A DNA stretch of 7,752 nt from JBIICS01 sp044238735 (GTDB lineage Bacteria > Bacteroidota > Bacteroidia > UBA4408). The DNA is taken from NCBI GenBank assembly GCA_044238735.1, contig JBIICS010000132.1:1-7752 (forward strand), given 5' to 3'. The notes beneath the pieces were generated by a model. The model did not search any database. It saw nothing but the letters and a program-made list of their open reading frames with translations, and was not told the origin of the DNA. Each line of letters opens with the position of its first letter. Positions within the stretch are counted from its first letter, which is position 1. Shown here piece by piece: positions 1 through 6,743 of the stretch. The translations under genes and the position numbers were made by a program.

Positions 1-1824
1 TCTTCCACTAATCGTCAGTATCTGGAGTATGGCCAGTCAGCTTACTATGGCATCAGCGGTCCGCCAGATCCCGTAACTATGCCGTCAGTTCCGCCCAATG
101 CTTTTGTTTCTGTGTTGTATGATCAGTCGGGGGGGCTCAATCTTTCTACAACCGGTGCTTTAACCAGACAACCCCAGCTCATGAATTTGGGTCGAATTAT
201 CAGGCTTAGATCAGGTTCTATTTCTCCGGCTCTGCAAAGTTCTCAAGCCTTGCAAACAAACCTAACCGGAACATTCTCCCCCGCTTATACAGGCAGTACA
301 CTTACTGTAAATTGCGTGGTTACTGCGGACGTTAACTCTACTTCTAATAATCGTATTTGGTCGTTAGGAAATTCTGCTTTAACCAGTAGCGACTGGAGTG
401 ATGTTAATTTTGGCAATATTAATCAACGTAACAGTAATGAGTTTGTAATTGAGCGAGGCGGTGTTTCGCCCAGTACGGTAATTAGCATTACACCTTCGGG
501 TTCTCCCTTAATTTTATCTGCCCGATTTAATGGTACTCAACGTCAATTGTTTAACAATGGAACGCCTTCTGCCACCGCTGCTGATAACAACGCTTTTAAT
601 TTTAATTCTATTCGCCTTTTACAAAGTATTAACGCCTGCTGTCAAGCCTCCGAGTCTTTTACAGGAAAAATGGCAGAGAATATTCAATTTAGTTCCTCTC
701 TTTCTAATACCAGAAGAAATTTAATTGAATCTAATCAAAGTGCTTTTTATAGTATAACCAATCCCAATACTAAATACTCTCCACCCGCCCCCGGTTCCTA
801 TAATTATTATGTAAATGGAATAGGCCGAGAATCCTCCAGCGATAGTATTGTTGCAACCCGACAAAGTTCCGGAATGGGTTTTACTGTAGGTACTGCAGCC
901 GGTGATTTTCTAAAAGATAATGGCGATTATTTAACCTGTGGTATAAATTGCCCAATAACTGCAACTACCTCCACATCTAATTTGCCCCCTACAGTTACTC
1001 AGCGTTGGTTAAACGATTGGTATGTAAACAAAACCGATGTAAATTCAAACAGCGGACAGGTAACGGTATATTTTGATTTTAGTGAATACGGAATTAATCT
1101 TATTCCTGCTAATCCCAACAATTATGTTTTGTTAAACCGTAATTCGCCAAGCGCAACCTTTTCTATTGTTTCTATTGTAGGCTCTCCTCAAATTAGCGGC
1201 GATCGGGTTCTGTTTACAGTAGATGCTTCCAATATACCCACTAATTTTTACTATACCATAGGTACTACCAATACCACCCAAAGCCCACTTCCGGTAAAAT
1301 TAGCATCGTTTAATGCTAATTGCGAGGATAAATATCCGATACTGCGCTGGACAACCACATCTGAACTAAATAATGATTATTTTGTATTGGAACGCTCGCC
1401 TAATGGTAGCGATTTTATTTCTGTTGATACTGTTGATGGTGCCGGTAACAGTAATTTAACTCTTTCCTACCAATACCGCGATATAGGCAATGAGGGAACA
1501 AACACTTACTACCGGCTTTTGCAAAAAGATATAGACGGTGTTAGCGAGTATTCTAACATTATAAGCGTAAACTGCGCCCGCTATCCGTCGCAAAGCCTTG
1601 TAACGGTTTATCCAAATCCCGGAAACACCGAGTTAGTTATTGAAATTGTTGGAGAGTTCAGTCGGGAGCTTGCTTTTGAAATGTTTGATATACAAGGAAA
1701 AATAGTGAGAAGCGGAACCGTATTAAAACAGAAAGTGGTGGCAACCCATTCGCTGGTTCCCGGATTATACCTTATTAAACTCTCTAACGGCGAAACCTAC
1801 AAATGGGTTAAAGACGAACGATAG
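1..1824 (+). CDS. T9SS-sorted LamG-like surface protein, C-terminal part (5' end outside window)
   Basis: The frame is open from base 1, so the ATG at 79 is probably internal; 607 residues are visible. Visible residues about 39-253 look like a concanavalin A/LamG-type domain of Bacteroidota surface proteins: it opens with LYDQSGG and closes with a GKMAENIQFSSSLS...RRNLIES helix-like segment. A GIGRESS motif near residue 273 starts a second beta-rich region that ends around residue 420 with FYYTIG. Residue 430 begins LPVKLASF, the usual start of the fibronectin-like module before T9SS tails (RWTTTSELNNDYFVLERS, YYRLLQKDIDG). The last ~75 residues form a type A sorting domain with VYPNP at 536-540 and GLYLIKL near the end. 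Expected fate is Sec export, T9SS transport across the outer membrane and anchoring or release. The ligand cannot be read from the sequence. Family architecture is recognised; specific function is unknown. Confidence 0.88.
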   Translation, partial: SSTNRQYLEYGQSAYYGISGPPDPVTMPSVPPNAFVSVLYDQSGGLNLSTTGALTRQPQLMNLGRIIRLRSGSISPALQSSQALQTNLTGTFSPAYTGSTLTVNCVVTADVNSTSNNRIWSLGNSALTSSDWSDVNFGNINQRNSNEFVIERGGVSPSTVISITPSGSPLILSARFNGTQRQLFNNGTPSATAADNNAFNFNSIRLLQSINACCQASESFTGKMAENIQFSSSLSNTRRNLIESNQSAFYSITNPNTKYSPPAPGSYNYYVNGIGRESSSDSIVATRQSSGMGFTVGTAAGDFLKDNGDYLTCGINCPITATTSTSNLPPTVTQRWLNDWYVNKTDVNSNSGQVTVYFDFSEYGINLIPANPNNYVLLNRNSPSATFSIVSIVGSPQISGDRVLFTVDASNIPTNFYYTIGTTNTTQSPLPVKLASFNANCEDKYPILRWTTTSELNNDYFVLERSPNGSDFISVDTVDGAGNSNLTLSYQYRDIGNEGTNTYYRLLQKDIDGVSEYSNIISVNCARYPSQSLVTVYPNPGNTELVIEIVGEFSRELAFEMFDIQGKIVRSGTVLKQKVVATHSLVPGLYLIKLSNGETYKWVKDER

Positions 1825-1831
1825 AACGTAG

Positions 1832-1858
1832 TTGTTTTAGTTAAAAGTATTAATTTTG
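1832..1858 (+). promoter_or_regulatory. Candidate Bacteroidota promoter for the DUF3050 gene
   Basis: TAATTTTG at 1851-1858 matches the Bacteroidota -7 consensus TAnnTTTG exactly. A TTG at 1832-1834 could be the -33 element, but its 16-base spacer is short for this promoter type. The box lies 34 bases before the ATG at 1893, leaving a short plausible leader. It suggests this gene is transcribed separately from the surface protein upstream. AT-rich DNA yields such boxes by chance, so this is a moderate call. Confidence 0.45.
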
Positions 1859-1892
1859 CTAACCTTTAACCGTTTGCTTTGTTAAGAAGAAG

Positions 1893-2702
1893 ATGACAAA
1901 TAACTACATCCAAAAAATTAAACAATCTATAGAACCACTTCGGCAGGAAATTATTAACCATCCGGTTTATACCCAAATAAACAGCATTGATGATTTGAAA
2001 ATATTTATGCGTTTTCATATATACGCCGTATGGGATTTTATGAGTTTACTCAAAACCCTACAAAATCAATTAACATGTACCGCTGTACCCTGGTTTCCTT
2101 CGGGATCTGCAGATACCCGTTACTTAATTAATGAAATTGTTACCGGCGAAGAGTCTGATGTAGATTTGGATGGAAACAGAAAGAGTCATTTCGAATTGTA
2201 TCTAAGTGCCATGGAGCAATGCGGGGCAAATACAGCCGAGATTAATAGTTTTATACAAAGTTTGAAAAGAGAATTTAACCTGGAGGATGCTTTTGAGAAA
2301 GCTTATACACCGCAAGAGGCCCGTAATTTTGTAAGCAATACCTTTAGCGTAATTGGTAGCCAAAAGGCGCACGTTCAGTCGGCTGTGTTTACTTTTGGTC
2401 GCGAAGATTTAATCCCCGGAATGTTTGTGTCGTTAGTACAGGACCTCAACCATAAATTTCCGGAGAGTATTTCAATTTTTAAATACTATTTAGAGCGTCA
2501 TATTGAGGTAGACGGAGATCATCACAGTCAATTGGCTTTACAAATGACTGCACATTTATGTAGCGAAAACGAAACACACTGGAGAGAAGCCGAAGAGGCC
2601 TGCGTAGAATCATTAAAAAGACGAATGGAGTTGTGGAACGGTGCATATCAGCAAATCAAAAAAAATAAATCGGACAGATTTGTAGAAACACCTTCTCATT
2701 AA
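1893..2702 (+). CDS. DUF3050 family protein, heme-oxygenase-like fold
   Basis: This 269-residue soluble protein has no signal peptide or membrane segment. It matches the DUF3050 family: HPVY (23-26), FMRFHIYAVWDFMSLLK (38-54), TAVPWFP (63-69), INEIVTGEESD (79-89), SHFELYL (98-104), and a C-terminal ERHIEVDGDHH segment (201-211). DUF3050 is placed among all-helical heme-oxygenase-like proteins, a fold that includes TenA-type enzymes and diiron oxidases. H23, H42, E81, H99 and the spaced H203/D207/H210 set are reasonable metal-ligand candidates, but this is inference from pattern, not a demonstrated site. The start is supported by a purine-rich AGAAGAAG just before the ATG. It sits 68 bases after the surface protein gene and 211 before umuD, with no obvious partner. 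No substrate is known. Family call is confident; enzymatic role is open. Confidence 0.88.
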   Translation: MTNNYIQKIKQSIEPLRQEIINHPVYTQINSIDDLKIFMRFHIYAVWDFMSLLKTLQNQLTCTAVPWFPSGSADTRYLINEIVTGEESDVDLDGNRKSHFELYLSAMEQCGANTAEINSFIQSLKREFNLEDAFEKAYTPQEARNFVSNTFSVIGSQKAHVQSAVFTFGREDLIPGMFVSLVQDLNHKFPESISIFKYYLERHIEVDGDHHSQLALQMTAHLCSENETHWREAEEACVESLKRRMELWNGAYQQIKKNKSDRFVETPSH

Positions 2703-2773
2703 ATTATTGAGCATTGGGCAGCATATACATTTTTTAGGCATGTTCTGGGTTAAATGCTGTTTTAAGGATTTAA

Positions 2774-2837
2774 ATAAAATCATTTAAAAGATAATTATAA
2801 AATCAATTTTATTTAGTAAATCGATATTTAATTGATT
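2774..2837. repeat. AT-rich direct and inverted repeats upstream of umuD
   Basis: ATAAAATCA occurs at 2774-2782 and 2797-2805, 23 bases apart. The second copy is part of a perfect palindrome, ATAAAAT-CA-ATTTTAT (2797-2812). AATCAATT at 2801-2808 is also the reverse complement of AATTGATT at 2830-2837. These could bind a regulator of the umuD operon, but the region is so AT-rich that chance repeats are expected. Confidence 0.3.
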
Positions 2838-2843
2838 AATAGG

Positions 2844-2866
2844 CTGTTTAAATTTTTCGGAAACAG
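2844..2866. promoter_or_regulatory. Inverted repeat CTGTTT-N11-AAACAG, candidate operator of the umuD operon
   Basis: The arms CTGTTT (2844-2849) and AAACAG (2861-2866) are exact reverse complements with an 11-base spacer. The site is 47 bases before the umuD ATG, just upstream of a promoter-like box at 2880-2888, a position where a repressor could block transcription. The CTG/CAG ends resemble the half-sites of a LexA box, but the spacing is not that of the E. coli CTG-N10-CAG box. A damage-responsive repressor is plausible from context; the identity of any binder is inference. Confidence 0.35.
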
Positions 2867-2879
2867 TTTAATTTAGCAC

Positions 2880-2888
2880 TATTATTTG
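2880..2888 (+). promoter_or_regulatory. Weak candidate -7 box for umuD
   Basis: TATTATTTG resembles the Bacteroidota TAnnTTTG box with one extra base between TA and TTTG. It ends 25 bases before the umuD ATG. No convincing -33 TTTG is visible. It is the best promoter-like site in the 211-base gap after the DUF3050 gene. Confidence 0.25.
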
Positions 2889-2913
2889 GAAATTTAAGAA
2901 AACGATTTAGTGT

Positions 2914-3369
2914 ATGAGCGCAGTTAATCCATTTCTTAAAACTCCAAATCTGGATATTTATTGGGTAGTAAATTCCAGCGAGGTACAAATACCTTTTTAC
3001 AGAGCGGGCATAGCAGCCGGCTTTCCATCGCCTGCAACCGATTTTTTAGAAAGTACAATCGATTTAAATAAGCATTTTATTAAAAATCCTTCGAGTACTT
3101 TTTTAGCAATAGCAAAAGGTTTTTCTATGCGTGATGCGGGTATTGACAATGGTGATATTTTAATAATAGATCGCAGTTTGGAACCCGGTAACGGAAAAAT
3201 TGCGGTATGTGTAATTAATGGCGAATTTACCTTAAAGCGATTAAGTGTATCGGGCAACGAGATTTGGCTTACCTCCGAAAACAAAGAGTTTAAACCCATT
3301 AAGATTTCTGAGTTCCACGATTTTGAAATATGGGGCATATTAACGTTTTCAATTAAGGCTCATAAATGA
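2914..3369 (+). CDS. umuD: UmuD-like S24 (LexA-type) self-cleaving mutagenesis protein
   Basis: UmuD is the regulatory partner of UmuC. On DNA damage, RecA filaments stimulate its self-cleavage to UmuD', which assembles with UmuC as polymerase V. The 151-residue product (E. coli 139) keeps the family plan. AAGFPSPATDF holds the expected cleavage bond as Ala35-Gly36, where E. coli has Cys-Gly. Nucleophile Ser71 sits in GFSMRDAGI and general base Lys108 in FTLKRL. The Ser-Lys spacing of 37 equals that of E. coli Ser60/Lys97. IDNGDILIIDRS (77-88) is the typical GD-hL-hhD strand. The residue before the Ser is Phe instead of the common Asp, and the N-terminal arm is about 11 residues longer than in E. 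coli. The stop overlaps the umuC start as ATGA, indicating coupled translation. Repeats upstream are possible operators. Confidence 0.93.
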   Translation: MSAVNPFLKTPNLDIYWVVNSSEVQIPFYRAGIAAGFPSPATDFLESTIDLNKHFIKNPSSTFLAIAKGFSMRDAGIDNGDILIIDRSLEPGNGKIAVCVINGEFTLKRLSVSGNEIWLTSENKEFKPIKISEFHDFEIWGILTFSIKAHK

Positions 3370-4691
3370 TTATGTTTGGGTTAATAGACTGTAATAATTT
3401 TTACGCTTCGTGTGAACGTGTTTTTAACCCTGCATTAAAAAAACTGCCTGTAGTTGTATTAAGCAATAACGATGGTTGTGTAATAGCCAGAAGCAATGAG
3501 GCCAAGCAATTGGGTATACCCATGGGTGCACCGGCATTTAAGTTTCGTCATATATTTGAGCAAAATAATATTCAGGTATTTTCATCTAACTATGCCTTGT
3601 ATGGCGATATGAGCAATAGAGTTATGACGATACTTGCTACGTTTACCCCCGAAATTGAAATATACAGTATTGATGAGGCTTTTTTGAAATTTAAAGGATT
3701 TGAAAATAATTTTAATTTAACCGAATACGGAAACCTTATCCGTTATACCGTAACACGCAATACTGGTATCCCTATTAGTGTTGGAATTGCACCCACTAAG
3801 GCTTTAGCTAAGGTGGCCAATAAAGTAGCTAAAAAATTTCCGGATCGTACCCGGCATGTTTACATAATTGATACAGATGATAAACGTATAAAAGCCCTGA
3901 AGTGGCTTAAAATAGAAGATGTTTGGGGGATTGGCTATCGTTATGCCAAGCGTTTAATGGCTATGAATATTAATAATGCATACCAATTTTCCAAACTTTC
4001 GCAGGAGTGGGTTAAAAAGCATATGAGCGTGGTGGGTCTTCGTTTACATAAGGAATTAAATGGGGAATCGTGCTTGGATTTGGAAGATATTGCACCTAAA
4101 AAAAATATAGCTACTACCCGTTCGTTTGATGTGGATTATATCGATTACGAAAAGATAAAGGAAAGGGTAATAACGTTTGCCGTTACCTGTGCCGAAAAGT
4201 TACGTAAGCAAAAATCGTGTTGTAATCGCATCCTGGTTTTTATACACACTAATGGTTTTAGAGAGAACGAGCCTCAGTACAGTAAAAATATTGTATTGCA
4301 ATTGCCTTATGCTACCAACTCCGGAATAGAGTTAGCGAAATTTGCAGTGATTGGGCTCGAAAAAATATTTATAAAAGGGTTTCGCTATAAAAAAGCGGGA
4401 GTATTGGTTATGGATTTCACACCCGAATCGTCGTTACAAGTTAATTTATTCGAAAACACCAATCCACGCCATAAGCCACTGATGGATGCAGTAGATAAAA
4501 TTAACAGACAATTGGGAGTAAAAAAGCTTAAACTTGCATCACAGGATCAGGGGCGTACCTGGAAGATGCGACAAGAAAAACTATCGCCCCGCTATACAAC
4601 CAATATTAATGAAATAATAACCATAAACTGCGATTATGTGTTTTCATTACAAACAGAGCAAAGACGCCCAAACACTTCAGAACCGTTTTAA
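3366..4691 (+). CDS. umuC: UmuC-like Y-family translesion DNA polymerase
   Basis: This is the catalytic subunit of a polymerase V-type enzyme that copies past damaged bases. Metal ligands are visible: Asp8 in LIDCNNFYASCE and Asp103-Glu104 in YSIDEAF. SNYALYGDMSNRV lies between them, and a helix-hairpin-helix region follows (KIEDVWGIGYRYAKRL, about 183-198). The little-finger region includes TTRSFD (about 250-255). QVNLF at 358-362 matches in place and form the beta-clamp motif QLNLF of E. coli UmuC (357-361). LSPRYTTN near residue 410 is the usual end of Bacteroidota members. The 441-residue product is longer than E. coli UmuC (422) because about 18 extra codons run into the next gene. The start at 3366 overlaps umuD by 4 bases; a second ATG at 3372 is also possible. 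The chain looks intact. Confidence 0.95.
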   Translation: MIMFGLIDCNNFYASCERVFNPALKKLPVVVLSNNDGCVIARSNEAKQLGIPMGAPAFKFRHIFEQNNIQVFSSNYALYGDMSNRVMTILATFTPEIEIYSIDEAFLKFKGFENNFNLTEYGNLIRYTVTRNTGIPISVGIAPTKALAKVANKVAKKFPDRTRHVYIIDTDDKRIKALKWLKIEDVWGIGYRYAKRLMAMNINNAYQFSKLSQEWVKKHMSVVGLRLHKELNGESCLDLEDIAPKKNIATTRSFDVDYIDYEKIKERVITFAVTCAEKLRKQKSCCNRILVFIHTNGFRENEPQYSKNIVLQLPYATNSGIELAKFAVIGLEKIFIKGFRYKKAGVLVMDFTPESSLQVNLFENTNPRHKPLMDAVDKINRQLGVKKLKLASQDQGRTWKMRQEKLSPRYTTNINEIITINCDYVFSLQTEQRRPNTSEPF

Positions 4692-5277
4692 GGGAAGGCA
4701 GTTGCCTGCAATGGGTATAAAGCCTACGGTATATAATGGTTTTCAGTATCCTGCCGCACCTGTAATTGCAAATAATAATAAAGAAAGCATACAATTATAT
4801 AATTGGGGCTTAATACCACTATGGGCCCAGGATAACAGTATACGGCAATATACGCTAAATGCTAAAATAGAAACCCTATACGAAAAACCCGCTTTTAAAA
4901 ATTGTGTAAATAATCGCTGCTTAATTATTGCCGATAGTTTTACCGAATGGCAATGGCAAGATGCGAAAGGGAAATACAAAAAGAAGTTTGAAATAACCCG
5001 ACCGCACCACCAAATATTTTGTTTTGCCGGTTTGTGGAGTGAATGGGTGGATAAACAAACAGGAGAACTTATTAATACATACACGTTGGTTACCACCGAA
5101 GCCAATCCCTTAATGGCCGAGATACACAATTCTAAAAAACGTATGCCAGTAATCTTAACAGCACAGAATGAAGCCGACTGGCTGGCAGGAGCCAATGAAA
5201 AAGAGTTTGCCAAATGCGGGGTGGAATTAATTGCCACCACCGAAGAGCAGGAGGGAAGTCAGTTTAGTTTGTTTTGA
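4636..5277 (+). CDS. SRAP family abasic-site DNA-protein crosslinking protein (YedK/HMCES type)
   Basis: SRAP proteins bind abasic sites in single-stranded DNA and form a stable thiazolidine crosslink through Cys2, shielding the site from cleavage and error-prone repair. The start is fixed by chemistry: removing Met1 exposes Cys2 (MCFHYK). Asn75 (LNAKIET), Glu104 (DSFTEWQW) and His164 (AEIHNSKKRMPVIL) match the catalytic set of E. coli YedK (Asn75, Glu105, His160). The NWGLIPLWA motif (56-64) and FAGLWSEW (130-137) are typical. The 213-residue length is normal. Three residues (SKK) lie between His-Asn and RMP, compared with the compact HNRMP form. The gene begins inside umuC in another frame and overlaps it by 56 bases, so it is very likely the third gene of the umuDC operon and co-induced with it. 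Confidence 0.95.
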   Translation: MCFHYKQSKDAQTLQNRFKGRQLPAMGIKPTVYNGFQYPAAPVIANNNKESIQLYNWGLIPLWAQDNSIRQYTLNAKIETLYEKPAFKNCVNNRCLIIADSFTEWQWQDAKGKYKKKFEITRPHHQIFCFAGLWSEWVDKQTGELINTYTLVTTEANPLMAEIHNSKKRMPVILTAQNEADWLAGANEKEFAKCGVELIATTEEQEGSQFSLF

Positions 5278-5283
5278 TTTAAG

Positions 5284-5327
5284 AATAAAAATAAAAATAA
5301 AAATAAAAATAAAAATAAAAATAAAAA
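5284..5327. repeat. Hexanucleotide microsatellite, (A5T) x about 7
   Basis: T residues recur every six bases at 5286, 5292, 5298, 5304, 5310, 5316 and 5322 in an otherwise pure A tract. It lies in the 78-base gap between convergent genes, 7 bases after the SRAP stop. No GC-rich terminator stem is visible beside it. The tract is prone to slippage, and its phased A-runs are not at helical periodicity. It changes no reading frame here. Confidence 0.95.
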
Positions 5328-5355
5328 GTAAAAGCTACGTTCTTGGTATTCCGCT

Positions 5356-5844
5356 TTAATCATCATCTTCCGACTCGTTTGTTTGCTGGGCTGGGGTGTT
5401 AGTGCTGCTGCGTATTTCGGTATGTCTTATTTCACCACCGCTGGTACCCACTTGCTTGGCAAGAAATAAAGTAATAAGGCAAATAATAAATACGGCGCCC
5501 GTTAGTTTTTGCGCAATTGCTTTTTGTTTCCAGCTTGTCCATAATGCTGATGCGGAAAGAACTCCCAGTATATAGCTTAGGATTGCAAACAACTCGGCAG
5601 ATTCTTCATGAAGATGAATACTGCTTTCTGTTATGCCACTTATGTTTTCGGCTACATCTTCTGCGTTTTCGCCACTGGCCATAGCAGCTATGGTAAAAAG
5701 TGAGCCTAAGATGAAAATCATGAATGCACTTCTCTTGATAGGCTCAGATTTGGTGAAATGTCCGGTTATTAAAATGACGAGTCCTGCAAAAGGAAGAATA
5801 ATAGGGAAATGATTTACAATTAAATGAAAGTGTGCTCCGTTCAT
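5356..5844 (-). CDS. DUF2231-like four-helix membrane protein
   Basis: This 162-residue inner-membrane protein has four hydrophobic segments, about residues 10-30, 39-57, 85-105 and 113-132. The N-terminal GAHFHLIVNHFPI motif (3-15) is characteristic of DUF2231-type proteins, with His5, His7 and His12 near the membrane face. Conserved-looking polar residues follow: GENAED after helix 2 (58-63), the HLHEESAE stretch (77-84) before helix 3, and GGEIRHTEIR (136-145) after helix 4. The tail is acidic (ends SEDDD). Histidines and acids near the membrane suggest heme or metal binding, but no function is established and I infer none firmly. It follows the VIT1-like gene by 17 bases on the same strand and is probably its operon partner. 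No separate promoter is evident in the short gap. Confidence 0.78.
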   Translation of the reverse strand: MNGAHFHLIVNHFPIILPFAGLVILITGHFTKSEPIKRSAFMIFILGSLFTIAAMASGENAEDVAENISGITESSIHLHEESAELFAILSYILGVLSASALWTSWKQKAIAQKLTGAVFIICLITLFLAKQVGTSGGEIRHTEIRSSTNTPAQQTNESEDDD

Positions 5845-5861
5845 ATTTATATTAATTTAAG

Positions 5862-6563
5862 TTAAACTTTTACGCCAAATAAGTATCCAACCAAACCCGA
5901 TAAAACCATGGCAATAGTCCCCCATATGGTAATACGCGTAATGGCTTTAAATAAATTAGACCCACCGGTTTTAGCAGCAATTGTTCCAAGTATAATCAGG
6001 AAAACAATAGTGAAACCATAAAGCCAGAACTCCATGCCTTTAACCGGGCTAAACAAAACAACCAATACAGGTAAAAGACCCCCTATAGAAAAAGCTGCGC
6101 CCGATGCCAAGGCGGCCTGTATGGGTTTAGCCTGACTGATTTCGGTTATGCCTAATTCATCTCTAACATGGGCCGCTAAGGCATCTACTTCGGTTAGTTC
6201 CTGTGCTACCTGCATAGCAGTTTCTTTTTTTAAGCCACGCTTTTCGTATATCTGAGCAAGTATTTTTAATTCTTCTTCGGGCATTTCTTTTAATTCCTTA
6301 ATCTCTCTTTCTATATCCGCCTCTTCCGTGTCTGTTTGAGAGCTTACCGAAACATATTCGCCTGCCGCCATAGAGAGGGCTCCAGCTACAATGCCTGCAA
6401 CCGTAGCCAAAACAATGGGCTCGCGCGTATTACTTGCTGTTGCAACCCCAACTGCTAAACTCGAAATAGAGATAATACCATCATTAGCCCCTAAAACATC
6501 TGCTCTAAGCCAATTGCTTCGGTGGATGAAGTGGCGATCTAAATAATTGTCGAGGGTTATCAT
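5862..6563 (-). CDS. VIT1/CCC1 family Fe(II)/Mn(II) transporter
   Basis: Members of this family move Fe(II) or Mn(II) out of the cytosol, into vacuoles in plants and yeast and probably outward in bacteria, guarding against metal overload. The 233-residue protein has the family plan. RADVLGANDGIISISSLAVGVA (20-41) forms helix 1. AGALSMAAGEYVSVSSQTD (from about 76) forms helix 2. An acidic cytosolic stretch rich in Glu (EEADIEREIKELKEMPEEEL) corresponds to the metal-binding domain. Three more helices follow, the last ending GLVGYLFGVKV. I chose the ATG at 6563. The frame continues upstream to a TTG at 6602, but that codon overlaps a consensus promoter box at 6600-6607, and the added 13 residues are not family-like. 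First gene of a pair with the DUF2231-like protein. Metal specificity cannot be read here. Confidence 0.92.
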   Translation of the reverse strand: MITLDNYLDRHFIHRSNWLRADVLGANDGIISISSLAVGVATASNTREPIVLATVAGIVAGALSMAAGEYVSVSSQTDTEEADIEREIKELKEMPEEELKILAQIYEKRGLKKETAMQVAQELTEVDALAAHVRDELGITEISQAKPIQAALASGAAFSIGGLLPVLVVLFSPVKGMEFWLYGFTIVFLIILGTIAAKTGGSNLFKAITRITIWGTIAMVLSGLVGYLFGVKV

Positions 6564-6599
6564 AAAATTAAGTAATAATAAAAAAACAAGATACTCGAA

Positions 6600-6607
6600 C
6601 AAAGGTA
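6600..6607 (-). promoter_or_regulatory. Bacteroidota -7 promoter box for the VIT1-DUF2231 operon
   Basis: On the minus strand this reads TACCTTTG, an exact match to TAnnTTTG. It lies 36 bases before the ATG at 6563, leaving a leader of roughly 30 bases. No clear -33 TTTG is seen; the upstream stretch is only T/A-rich. The box begins 47 bases from the edge of the first mobile unit, so that unit is inserted just upstream of this promoter. Confidence 0.55.
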
Positions 6608-6655
6608 TTTATTAAGGATAAATTTAAAAATGATATTAGTCAGTTATTCCCTCCA

Positions 6656-6693
6656 CTCGTCCTCGTTTGAGCGATAGCGGTAACGAGGATGAG
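6656..6693. repeat. Left-end outer hairpin (REP-like), copy 1
   Basis: The arm CTCGTCCTCGTT (6656-6667) pairs with AACGAGGATGAG (6682-6693). Eleven of 12 positions are Watson-Crick and one is a G-T wobble. The 14-base loop contains GC-GATA-GC. It is the probable recognition structure for the RAYT protein. Confidence 0.85.
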
Positions 6694-6743
6694 GATTACA
6701 TGGCGTTTGTAACGCTACAATAAATGTTTTTATTCTTACTATT

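Noticed and set aside
79..81. ATG at 79 as the start of the surface protein
   Set aside because: The frame stays open to base 1 with coherent sequence, and a signal peptide is absent after this ATG, so the real start lies upstream of the window.
530..724. 64-codon plus-strand frame inside the surface protein gene
   Set aside because: It is an out-of-frame shadow of the LamG-like domain; the hydrophobic look comes from frame-shifted Asn/Phe codons.
2703..2913. A canonical E. coli-type LexA box (CTG-N10-CAG) before umuD
   Set aside because: The only CTG/CAG pair near the promoter has 17 bases between the triplets, so it is listed only as a non-canonical inverted repeat.
2997..3338. 113-codon minus-strand open frame inside umuD
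   Set aside because: Antisense to a clear umuD with intact Ser-Lys dyad; no promoter, no family features.
4743..5240. 165-codon open frame on the minus strand inside the SRAP gene
   Set aside because: It lies wholly antisense to a gene with full catalytic residues; its product shows no recognisable family and has low-complexity Ser/Leu-rich content typical of a shadow frame.
5278..5355. A bidirectional terminator between the convergent genes
   Set aside because: No stable GC-containing stem is visible; the A5T tract alone is not evidence of a hairpin terminator.
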